Assembly (NCBI GenBank): GCA_011109175.1
Contig: RDEW01000069.1
Coordinates: 1 to 38,704, forward strand
Direction of reading: 5' to 3'
DNA from: Dicyema japonicum
Taxonomy: Eukaryota; Dicyemida; Rhombozoa; Dicyemidae
Length of the DNA: 38,704 nucleotides
Shown: one piece after another, positions 30,521 through 38,704 of the stretch
Layout of the letters: every line of letters begins with the position of its first letter
How positions within the stretch are numbered: position 1 is the first letter of the stretch
Made by a program: the position numbers and the translations under genes
The notes under the pieces: generated by a model
Told to the model about the DNA's origin: nothing
Database searches by the model: none
The model's input: the letters and a program-made list of their open reading frames with translations, nothing else

Positions 30521-31190
30521 TGTTTCTATCCCAAGCCGCGAGGATCAAGTCATCCGTATAGGACCAGCGTATCTTCCAGCTCTGGTATGCTACTCAAGTG
30601 GAGGTTGAACAAAGTCGGAGAGAAGGCAGAACCTTTAGGGATTCCGTTTTTGAGGTAACAGGCACGAGATTTCTTTGACATAATCAAGGTACGTCCAAGT
30701 CTGCCATGATTTTAGCCATCTCTGTATGAATTGGAATACTCGTTGCGGTTATCTTGTTGCAAACAACTTGCCGGGCCTCAGTAATGTCGATGAGGGCAAG
30801 AATAGCACGGAGTTGCGGTTTGCGATTGTTGAATCCATCCTCAATAAAGTCAGTTGGTTAGATCGGTTGAGGTTGAATGCTTTATGCGGAAGCTGTGCTG
30901 AGAGTCGGACAGATTTAGGTGTATCTCTCAAGAATATTTGAGGCAGCACAAAGGAGGGAAATTAGTCGAAAGGATCCTGAGTCATGTGGGTCCTTATTAT
31001 TGCCCATTGTTTTCAGAGCATAATCGCAAATTCTGAATTCAAGGATGTATGAAAGATGACTGTAAGGGTCGCAGTTCGTTTTGCCCAAGATTTTTTAAAT
31101 GATGTATGCATATTCCGTCTGGGCCTTTTGAGTGGAGTTCTTTGCATCATTATCAGGACACGCATCAGTCCGAGCAAATGTTAAAAGACA
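30521..31190 (-). pseudogene. LINE RT relic (copy F)
   Basis: Minus strand: GPDGICIHHLKNLGQNEL near 31100 (RT motif 0), a long decayed stretch with several stops, then NGIPKGSAFSPTLFNLHLSS near 30640 (NGVPQG box, Q to K) and LVLYG-stop-L in place of YADDL at about 30555. It ends near 30521 without tail. It is more decayed than its neighbour E, 50 bases away on the same strand. 30271-30520 holds only an N (30352) beside a short CGATC repeat. Confidence 0.65.
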
Positions 31191-31239
31191 CCCAAAATTT
31201 TTGAATAACGTTCCAAATAAAGCAATTGAATTTATTCCA

Positions 31240-31805
31240 TTATTTTATTTTATTTATTTAACCCAAGACCACGGTAAGACCAAATTAATTATCACGTGAT
31301 CTCGATGCATTCTAACAGAGACCTCATCTTTGATCGGTGATCTTCTTTCGTGCCCGCGCATGAACGTACAGGACGGCTGCCTGATTTTTCTAGGCCACCT
31401 TCCCGTGATCTGGAGTCTAGTCTCATAAGGGCCTCCAGAGACGTAGGTCCGGTTCGGTGATCTTCACAAATCCAACGCTCCGTCAATCTGTAAGCTCTCT
31501 TTTGCATTTCCTCAATTTTTTTCATATTTGTCCAAGATATGGACGGTCCCACAGAGGTAAATAGTGACGTAGACGACTTCTCTGCATTCACCACGAGCCG
31601 GTTGTCCATTATCCAGGCATTAAGCCTGTCAAGGTTAATTTGTATTTTCTTTGTGGCCTTCTGGATGTCCTGATCTCGCTAAGCCAACACAATATCATCC
31701 GCATAGGAAAGAACATCATTATCAGATTCAAGAGTCGAGAGATCAGCCAGAAAAAGGTTAAACAGAGCAGGGGATAAAGAAGGTCCTTGAGGGACTCCGT
31801 TTCAT
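31240..31805 (-). pseudogene. 5'-truncated LINE (copy E), LINE A family
   Basis: The minus strand starts at NGVPQGPSLSPALFNLF, then LSYADDIVLA, a TAG stop, RDQDIQKATKKIQINLDRLN and WIMDNRLVVNAEKSS. It then jumps by internal deletion to TNMKKIEEMQKRAYRLTERW and TGPTSLEAL, ending RPVRSCAGTKEDHRSKMRSL...EIT-stop at 31292. The 3' UTR (TTTGGTCTTACCGTGGTCTTGGG) and an AAATAAAT tail match copy G. Truncation is within about 15 bases of where copy D is truncated. Confidence 0.85.
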
Positions 31806-31995
31806 TTTTAAATCTTTTTTTTAAATAAAAACTTTATTAATAATTAATTAACACAGCCATTCATCCAAAGTAGTCCCCACCGACATTATCGACGCTTTTA
31901 ATTTTTACCAAATTAAAAATTCGAAAATTTCAATCGGCTAAAAGCCACTACAATTTTTTTCAATATATTTAACACAAAATAGATTTTCGAAATTN

Positions 31996-32388
31996 AATAT
32001 TAACAAGTGGAAGGAGTGTATGTCATCTATAATGACGATTGGAGCTAAATCGAGTGACCCTGACCGACTCAGAAACAGAGGGGGTTTTCTGTTGAAGGAT
32101 GCTGCGGATTTACAGAGGTTTAACAATGAGTGTGGAAAGCTGGATGCAAAAATATTAGGATTTGTTATTGATGATGAGGAACTGAGTGAATTGATTGAAG
32201 AACAAAAAGGGGCTTTCAAAGAACTTGTGACTGAAGAGAAGCAAATAATGAGTGATAGTAAGGTATCTCGTAATGATAGTGTGAAAAAGAGTAGAGGAGA
32301 ACAGTCAAAATATACCCATTCTGTATTTTTTTATGTTATTTAGACTCCATTGTCGGTTAGTAATACTAACAAGGGAAATAAATGTTAG
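31996..32388 (+). CDS. Split gene end resembling PRC1/MAP65/Ase1
   Basis: The exon runs to 32322, then a 21-base intron (32323-32343, GTATTTT...TTATTTAG, carrying an in-frame stop), then 32344-32388. The frame reads NINKWKECMSSIMTIGAKSS, DPDRLRNRGGFLLKDAADLQ, KLDAKILGFVID, ELIEEQKGAFKELVTEEKQ and, after splicing, STPLSVSNTNKGNKC-stop. The W-x(15-19)-D-P-x-R-x-x-NRGG-x-LLK signature followed by a charged helix matches the end of the spectrin-like microtubule-binding domain of PRC1/MAP65/Ase1, which bundles antiparallel microtubules in the spindle midzone. The upstream part is missing: an N lies at 31995 and AT-rich DNA with LINE copy E precedes it, so the gene may be broken or interrupted. An AATAAA (32377) overlaps the coding end. 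Confidence 0.65.
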
Positions 32389-33290
32389 ATTTGATTTGTT
32401 ATAAACTTTCACTTTATTACAAACTCGTTGCAAAAGTAATAGTTTCACAACTATGTCTTTTTACATAATCATTATGCGACATTTATACTAATATTGTGGT
32501 TTAATGTGAAGTAGCACATAAAAATTCTTTAATTGTAGACAAATGCTTTCTCTAAGACTTGGGTTGAATAATGTTAGCATTTTTTGTTGAGATTATACAA
32601 AATATCAATCTTTCATAAAGCGATTAAACGTAATCCTTTCCCAAGAAGTGGTAAATACAATTAACGCAGGTATAAAATGTATACAATCCCTGATCATGGT
32701 CGGAACTGCTAATATATTTCAGATATATGAAAAATTGTTATGAAAAAGAATCAAATAAACCTGGTAATAATGTAAATCCAATATATCCCCAATTATTCTC
32801 AACAAGTTGTATGAACAGAAAATGAATAATGAGTTAACCGTAATATTTGTCCAAATATAAGCTTAATAGGATATGAATTCCATAATATTGATGTGGGGTG
32901 TTTTTATTTCGTGGACATGATGTATCGATGTCTCCGAGTCAGTCATTTGACCACAGTCAGATTGAAAAATGGATTACGTCCGTCACAGGAATATCAAGAT
33001 ATTTAGTTCTATAGAGCTACATCAGCTCGACCTCTTGATCTTTTAACCAAACTGGTGATATGGAATAATTCATTTTACGAAATGATTTCGTCTCCTCAGT
33101 TGAAAAATTACATCCTACATTTATCCATGACTTCATGGTTAGTTTTCTTCTAATAGACTATCCCGGTCCCAAGAGTTTCATGAAGTTTTATAATTAGTTG
33201 TTACTATGATCTGTGCATATGATCCTCCTGGTTACTTGGTCAAGGGTTTCTTGAATTTTCCTCAGTTCCTTCATTTCATTACGTTATTAT
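32389..33290. other. No firm gene
   Basis: AT-rich to about 32900. On the minus strand 32990-33170 an open stretch (KSWINVGCNFSTEETKSFRK, YSISPVWLKDQEVELM) and near 33200-33270 MKELRKIQETLDQVTRRIIC could be exons of a micro-intron gene. No family is recognised and the joins are not fixed. Confidence 0.3.
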
Positions 33291-33386
33291 CATCATGACA
33301 TGTGATTTACCTGCTTATAAGGCGCATAGTGCCAGAATTGCATCAAAAAGGTTAAATTACTCTTTTTTACCTCGGGGAATTTTTCG

Positions 33387-33421
33387 TACACTTTGATCTT
33401 AGCCAAAAGACCAAGAAGAGA
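33387..33421 (-). ncRNA. U2 snRNA 5'-end-like fragment
   Basis: The minus strand reads TCTCTTCTTGGTCTTTTGGC and then TAAGATCAAAGTGTA. The first ~36 nt of metazoan U2 snRNA read ATCGCTTCTCGGCCTTTTGG, CTAAGATCAA(A)GTGTA; about 30 of 35 positions agree, including an exact 17-base core. This covers U2 stem I and the sequence just before the branch-point-pairing GUAGUA. Similarity stops there (GTGTACGA instead of GTGTAGTA), and no Sm site or full U2 follows. The fragment directly follows the LINE B tail. It also sits within an open frame (LLGLLAKIKVYEKFPEVKKS), so a coincidental coding match is conceivable but unlikely. Confidence 0.55.
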
Positions 33422-33904
33422 CCAAACCAAACCAAATTTATTCCAAAGTAAGTAAGGAGTTATTTTTAGGATATTTAAACGTGTCCGACTATGCGGCCTG
33501 GACACTTCCGATGTATCCACACTCCATTTAGTTATCTTCTATCGTCGGATCGCATTGATTCTTTTCTCTACGATGTTTTTTAACAGGAGTTAGAATCATG
33601 TCTTCTTCAGTACTGAGAGCATCCCAGAGCCTTTTCCCTAAAGCCAACTTTATTGCCGACTTTCTGGTTTTTTCAATGAGAAACATTCTTCTTTCTCTTT
33701 GGCAAGAGAAAAACCATGCTACGCATCCATATAGCAGTTCCGGTAGGATGATCCTCATGAAGATGAACAAGAAGGTTTCCAGGCTTACAAACAACTTTCT
33801 CGTACATAAGAGTGCTTGAAGCGCCTTCTTCCTTCTTCGTCTTATGTCCTCCATGAAGGAACCATTCCCATCGATTGCTATCCCGAGGTAGCGCATTGAG
33901 TTTA

Positions 33905-34142
33905 CTTTAGGAATCTCTAATGAGTAAGGCTGCTTCTGATGCCTCCTTAGGCGACTTACTCGTAGAGAGCTGGATTTCTCAGTAGACAATCTCATCCCTC
34001 TTTTTGTGCACCAGTCCTGAACACTTTAGGAATCTCTAATGAGTAAGGCTGCTTCTGATGCCTCCTTAGGCGACTTACTCGTAGAGAGCTGGATTTCTCA
34101 GTAGACAATCTCATCCCTCTTTTTGTGCACCAGTCCTGAACT
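33905..34142. repeat. Exact 119-bp tandem duplication in LINE B ORF2
   Basis: 33905-34023 and 34024-34142 are identical as read by eye (CTTTAGGAATCTCTAATGAG...CCAGTCCTGAAC). 119 is not a multiple of three, so it shifts the RT frame right after the YADD region. Identity suggests an assembly artefact. Confidence 0.85.
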
Positions 34143-34507
34143 TGTCTAATGAATGACATGATCCTTTTCTCCGAAAGAGTTGATTTGCCAGATGTATCTG
34201 TGATCAGAATATCATCGGCGTATATCAATAGTTTTGTGTTAATATCCGGTGGAGTTGGAAAATCTGATAGGAATATGTTGAATGGCAGAGGGCTCAGGAC
34301 GGAACCCTGAGGAACTCCCCTCTTCAGTATGATGTCTTTCGACATATGTGCTCCAACACGTACTTGGGAAATCCGTTTTGTTAGGAAATCTCTTATCCAT
34401 ATGAGAAGTTTTTTTGGATCTGAGCAGCTGCTAGCCTTGATAGGAGTGCTTCGTGCCACACACTATCAAAAGCCTTGGACAGATCCAAACATACCAGGTT
34501 GACTAGT

Positions 34508-35064
34508 CTTTTGACTTCCAGACCTCTCAATACCGTTGAATGCATCTGGTAGATACAGTCCGTGCATGATTTTCCAGGTCTGAAGCCCCATTGTTCTGCG
34601 AGGAAGAAACCACTTTCTTCTATGTGGTCGTTAAGCCTTCTGAAGATAATTCGTTAGATAATCTTGGAGATCGAACAGATGAGGCTTATCGGCCTATAGC
34701 TGAGAGGGTCCCTCCTCGATTTTCCTGGTTTCAGTATCATTCTGACAATGGAAGATTTCCAGCGTTTTGGGACATGACCATGATGNCTTTTGACTTCCAG
34801 ACCTCTCAATACCGTTGAATGTATCTGGTAGATACAGTCCGTGCATGATTTTCCAGGTCTGAAGCCACATTGTTCTGCGATTTGGAAACCACTTTCTTCT
34901 ATGTGGTTGTTAAGCCTTCTGAAGATAATTCGTTCGATAATCTTGGAGATCGAACAGATGAGGCTTATTGGCCTATAGCTGAGAGGGTCCCTCCTCGATT
35001 TTCCCGGTTTCAGTATCATTCTGACAATGGAAGATTTCCAGCGTTTTGGGACATGACCATGATG
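34508..35064. repeat. 278-bp duplication across a single N in LINE B ORF2
   Basis: 34508-34785 and 34787-35064 are near-identical copies of the RT fingers, joined by N at 34786. Differences are few (for example AGGAAGAAACC versus ATTTGGAAACC). Most simply, two unmerged contig ends. Confidence 0.9.
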
Positions 35065-36057
35065 AATGCTTGCATTGAATAAATTCTTCTGTATGGGAAA
35101 TAGAGCCTCTGGGGCTTCCTTGAACAATCTCATGCTTAGATGGTCAAGTCCAGGAGCGTTAGCCTTGCATTTCATGATTGCAGTCATGACTTCATCCGTA
35201 GTTATTTTCACTCAGTATCTTTAAGATCGTCCAAACAGTAGGTTAAAATTTCACGTGAAGAATCTAACGTCTCCCTCGGAATAAGCTCCATCGGGTTGAC
35301 CCCCTGAATACGGTCCAGTTGTTTCTTAAAAATATCTGAGGCTTCTTCCATAGAACACAGTCCACCTTCTGGCTTGGTCAAGGAGATTTTTATGTCATTC
35401 CTTTTCTGGTTAGTTATTCTTTTGTAGAACTTCCAGAACGAGGGGTCTTTGGTGTTTAGTTTGCTTGCCTCTACCCTCAAACATTGTTCTTGAGATAGTC
35501 TTGTTCCTTCTTCAATGGCTTTCTTGGTTATCTTCAATTGTCCGGTCAGTGCAATCCGGTCTATCCAGTCCACACATCTTCTGAGTTTAGTCCTCAGGCG
35601 ATTCCTTTCATTGATCAAAGATAATGTGGAAATCGAAAGACTGATGCTCTTTCCATGATTAGTACTTGAGGATCTCCTTCTTGCGTAAAGCATTAAGTAT
35701 GTCTCCATCATGATAGAGAGTTCATTGTCTATGATGTCGATATCACTTCGGGAATAATCTTTATCCTTCCAGTCTTTGAGGTTTCTTGATATGTACCTTC
35801 TGTAGTGTTCCCAGTTTATTCTTGTTAGGTCGTAACCTGTAAACACAGAGTCCATGGAGTCTGGAGCTAGGTTCAATAACATCTCTTGGGGTATATGATC
35901 ACTCCCGATGTCCCACATGATCATCGGCTTTTCTACATAATTGTAGAGTGGTGGTGACACCAGGAACACCACCAAACATGTCTCCCCCGTAGTGCGAGTA
36001 ATGATTCGGTTTTTCCGATGTCAAAATCTCAAATCCAGTTTTATCACTCAATTTCCT

Positions 36058-36261
36058 TAGTCTGATTCCATCATCGTTAGTACCGAGGCATCCATATTCA
36101 ATGTTTTTGGCATTTAGATCACCCACTAGGATAGACATATCATTTCTTGTGAAGAATTCTAGTCTGATTCCATCATCGTTAGTACCGAGGCATCCATATT
36201 CAATGTTTTTGGCATTTAGATCACCCACTAGGATAGACATATCATTTCTTGTGAAGAATTC
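36058..36261. repeat. Exact 102-bp tandem duplication in LINE B endonuclease
   Basis: 36058-36159 and 36160-36261 are identical as read by eye and in frame (34 codons), duplicating FFTRNDMSILVGDLNAKNIE and GTNDDGIRL. Either a recent in-frame duplication or assembly error. Confidence 0.9.
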
Positions 36262-36605
36262 TTCAATTTATGTGGAACACTTTCTAAGGTCTTTTGAATA
36301 CATTCCACCAACGTGAATCCAACTGCCGCAGCATCTCACCTCGACGGAAACAAATTCATAGTGTGTATTCATAATAATTTTTGGCTCACGTATCTGTAGA
36401 ACTTCACTTTAGAACAATGTGGTTCCAGTACCAGCTTCTGCACCTTCGACCCATGGAAATTCTACAGAATTGTATCCCTCTAGCATTGTGTTGTTGGTCT
36501 TTTACACTTTGGTCTCGTTGACCACCAGGATGTCGATCTTAATGGACGATAGTAGTAGTGCCAGGTCATGACGCCTCTTCTTTAGCGATCGGGCGTTCAC
36601 CAGCA

Positions 36606-37749
36606 CTATCTACAAGTTTCTTTTAAATTTTCTTGTTGGTGGCCCGGACTCTCCATGGCCAGGTCCACCATATTGCGTAAATCCACTCCGAGTATGTTTC
36701 TTAGTTCCTTCAGTCTTGATACTATTTCCTTTAGTTTTTTATAATACTCCCTGATAACTTTTCCTTTGGTAGACTCTCGTGGAGGAGGTGCAGCTTCGTA
36801 CTTGTTAGTACTTGGGCCAATTATCCTTTTTTGGGCTGGCGGTTCCAATTTCTTGGTTATAATATCCGTCTGTTTCTGTTCCCTGTTGTCGATTCGGGAG
36901 TTTACTTTTCGTCTGGCCTCCATGAATACAGGGCATCCTTCGTATCTTGCGCCGTGTCTTGTTAACCCGCAGTTAACATATTTTCGTTCAAGAGTTGGAT
37001 CCGCCCGTGCACTGGTATGCAAAGTGGCCGATTTGCTGATAACTGTAGCAGATTGGTGGTTCTCTTCGCATCCATTCACAAAAAATCTTGTTCGTCCCGA
37101 TGTAGAAGCCACATCTAATTAGTGATGTAGCCTCCGACTTCATATTGATCGTGGCCTTCGCCAATGGCATGGCCTGCGATCCTCTGGTCATTCGGGTAAC
37201 CTTCGTGACTGAGGGAGCCATCTCCTGAAGGTAGTCCAAGAGGTCGTCCTCCTTTACCCAGAAGGGAAGGTTCCTGAGGACAATCTCAGACGGTTTTGTT
37301 GAGATTGTCTTGAAATGGTGATTGTCATTACCAAAAAGGCAGGTCTCATTCACCGCCTCTATAAAAGTGGCCACATAAGAGTTATCCAGGAAATCCAGTC
37401 GGAAAGAGTTCGGTCCTTAGTGGTTCATCCTCATAGATCCGTATTGGTCATAGTATTGTAAAACATTTGCGATTTTAATCGCATTCATAGTAGAATTCAC
37501 TGTAATTAATATAGTCTTGTTCTCTGAATGATCGGATTTCATTAGTTCATCCGTATATTTAGACATATCCTTGGGATCGTATTTTATAATGACATTCGCT
37601 GGTTTAACAAATTCAGCCTTATGCGGAGTCTTGTTCTCTAGAGAGAATGATTCAGCAGTAGCACTTCCCGGAGGACGAGAAAATCTTTTCACTTTAGTGG
37701 TTTTTACTGGTTTTAATACAGATCTCTTCGTGTTTGTTTTCTTAACCAT
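36606..37749 (-). pseudogene. LINE B ORF1: gag-like protein with zinc knuckles
   Basis: Basic N-terminus (TNTKRSVLKPVKTTKVKRFS). KTILITVNSTMNAIKIANVL recalls the first part of Jockey-type gag. A TAA stop at 37417 is followed by continuation in the same frame: TKPSEIVLRNLPFWVKEDDL (RRM-like), then CYSYQQIGHFAYQC, a CCHC knuckle with the second C changed to Y. After a frameshift near 37000 comes KYVNCGLTRHGARYEGCPVF, the second Jockey-type knuckle, again with its first C changed to Y. The end is charged and coiled-coil-like (YYKKLKEIVSRLKELRNILG). Such proteins bind and package the LINE RNA. One stop, one shift and two C-to-Y changes make this copy defective. Confidence 0.8.
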
Positions 37750-37807
37750 TTATTCTGTAATAATAATAATAACCATTTATTCTGTAGAACTTCACTGTAG
37801 AACTGTT

Positions 37808-38085
37808 CTAATTTATCCTAACGCATCTTCTCATTCACCCTAGTCCATTCTCTAATACACCCAAATCCATTTTCTAATACATCCTAACACATCTTCTAAT
37901 TCACCTTAACCCATTCTCTAATACACCAAAATCCATTCTCTAATACAACATAATTCATTCTCTTATTCACCCTAATCCATTCTCTAATTCATCCTAATCC
38001 ATTCTCTAATACACCCTAATCCATTCTCTAATACACCCTAATCCATTCTCTAATATACCTTAACTCCTTCTCAAATAGACTTTAA
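37808..38085. repeat. 22-bp minisatellite, about 12 units
   Basis: Units close to CCATTCTCTAATACACCCTA plus AT repeat head to tail, with variants such as TCTTCTAATTCACC and CAACATAATT. The best-kept units lie at 37975-38045. It lies at the 5' side of LINE B, so it may be that element's 5' UTR repeat or the target DNA. The complementary strand carries ATTAGGG once per unit. Confidence 0.85.
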
Positions 38086-38267
38086 TTAATCAGAAAATAG
38101 GGGACCGATATCAAGGTCTCCCATTTTTGTCCCATACTACGTCGAACATGTATTCTCCATATAACTTTCCTCCTCTCCTATATTTAAGAAATCCCAAGAT
38201 TGATAAGAAAGTAGAATCGATAGAGGACCACTCAAGGAAAGTCCGAGAATTACTCAAAGTTAGGATC

Positions 38268-38365
38268 ATTTAATTATTATTATTTAACCCCGAAAATGGA
38301 ACACCAAGAAAGAAGGAGTAAACCAACTAAGTGATCCTGGTACGCCTCAAGGTTATCTATTTTCC
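38268..38365 (-). pseudogene. LINE A-family 3' end (copy I), very short
   Basis: Minus strand: GGCGTACCAGGATCACTTAG (R-T-R-I-T-stop) followed by TTGGTTTACTCC, GGTGTTCCATTTTCGGGGTT and AAATAATAATAATT. The stop, 3' UTR and tail all match the family; only about 25 coding bases remain. Confidence 0.7.
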
Positions 38366-38704
38366 TGGTTTTAGGAAGGGTATTATAAGTGAGTTCTTCC
38401 ATTTGCATAAGATGACGTTCTTGTTAGAAGACAAATTAAGAAATGATTGCAACATTACCAAGGTGTTTTAGCAAAAAAGTGCCGTCAGGATATTTTAATC
38501 GATCTCATTTGCGTAAATAAATTGATTTACGAAGTTGGTTTAGGCATTAAATTCCGAATGTGACAAGAATGAGATTTCGAGAAGTCCTTGTGACTTATAG
38601 ATGCGTAGTATTTCATTAGGTTGTTGCACAGTATTTGGAGCAAAAAAAGATTCTTATACATATGATAAGTTTAGCTTGATTCGATGAATAGTTTTCCATA
38701 AAGA
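38366..38704. other. No supported gene
   Basis: No open frame, repeat or RNA signal recognised on either strand. Confidence 0.4.

Larger units (their letters stand above)
33528..36602 (-). pseudogene. LINE B ORF2: endonuclease and reverse transcriptase
   Basis: ORF2 frame opens 4 bases after the ORF1 stop, with LVNARSLKKRRHDLALLL and DILVVNETKV (endonuclease start); no ATG is seen, only ATA-GTG-CTG. Three stops follow before VGDLNAKNIEYG (duplicated). Later blocks: NERNRLRTKLRRC in the linker; RT with GLDHLSMRLFKEAP, LSYRPISLICSISKIIERII, EQCGFRPGKSC, RGVPQGSVLSPLPFNIFLSD, LLIYADDILITDTSGK (active site intact), MRYLGIAIDGNGSF; thumb LPELLYGCVAWF; end PTIEDN-stop. Breaks: the stops in the endonuclease, duplications at 36058, 34508 (across N) and 33905, and the loss of a piece around 34460-34510. 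The element makes a target-nicking endonuclease plus RT for target-primed insertion; this copy looks inactive as assembled. Confidence 0.85.
33421..37800 (-). mobile_element. LINE B: two-ORF non-LTR retrotransposon
   Basis: Minus-strand element with a gag-like ORF1 (36606-37749), ORF2 with endonuclease and RT (33528-36602), a ~85-base 3' UTR and a tail of three TTTGG-type units (33421-33440). ORF1 with RRM-like and zinc-knuckle regions plus a CR1/Jockey-style endonuclease suggests the Jockey/CR1 branch. Another 3' end of the family lies at 22060. The 5' end is not fixed: about 37750-37800 is followed by a 22-bp minisatellite. Three internal duplications and several stops and shifts are present; at least part of this is probably assembly error. 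Confidence 0.8.

Noticed and set aside
37830-38060. CRISPR array
   Set aside because: Units are contiguous without spacers, in a eukaryotic, LINE-rich context.
37808-38085. Telomeric repeat because of TTAGGG-like strings
   Set aside because: The motif occurs once per 22-bp unit, not in tandem; it is a minisatellite.

Overview
This is eukaryotic, AT-rich genomic DNA that is mostly a graveyard of non-LTR retrotransposons (LINEs), with DNA-transposon fossils, tRNA-related SINE-like repeats, one 412-base assembly gap (22117-22528) and single-N scaffold joins. Between the repeats lie a few short host genes. Their exons read in frame only after removal of GT...AG introns of about 21-29 bases. Spliceosomal introns this short are known in very few animals; dicyemid mesozoans are the best-known case. 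I infer a dicyemid-like, very compact-gene invertebrate, but the sequence does not prove the taxon.

Layout. 1-9 kb: a hAT transposase fossil (970-1470), scattered pieces of one reverse-transcriptase (RT) protein family (2775-3560, 5030-5184 and an inverted pair at 6513-6760), a Merlin/IS1016-type transposase fossil (6845-7210) and two LINE 3' ends placed tail to tail (8697-9005). 9.7-20.3 kb: SINE-like repeats and several 5'-truncated LINEs (10870-11925, 13615-14405, 15600-16010, 16262-16530), a Tigger/pogo-like repeat split by a recent LINE insertion (18985-19737), and two tentative split genes. 20.7-25 kb: tandem duplications, the gap and more RT fossils. 25-30 kb: an unidentified split gene (25079-25413), a short element made of the two ends of a LINE (25578-25776), the nearly full-length LINE A with a 2A-like peptide before its endonuclease (25999-29025), and a split gene resembling the N-terminal region of the Pol I factor UBF (29280-30010). 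30-33.4 kb: three LINE relics and a split gene end resembling the microtubule bundler PRC1/MAP65/Ase1 (31996-32388). 33.4-38.1 kb: the two-ORF LINE B, whose 3' tail abuts a sequence like the first ~35 nt of U2 snRNA; a 22-bp minisatellite lies at its 5' side. The last 0.6 kb holds one more LINE 3' end.

The LINE A relatives share a conserved C-terminal peptide (C-x-G-[ST]...H-R-x-K-[MI]...GIT-stop), a conserved 3' UTR and AAT-type tails. At least nine pieces occur in this window, from near-complete to about 100 bp. Both large LINEs carry frameshifts, stops and duplications. Several of the duplications sit at a single N and look like assembly artefacts, so the true state of these elements is uncertain. 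No intact transposase or RT gene is present.
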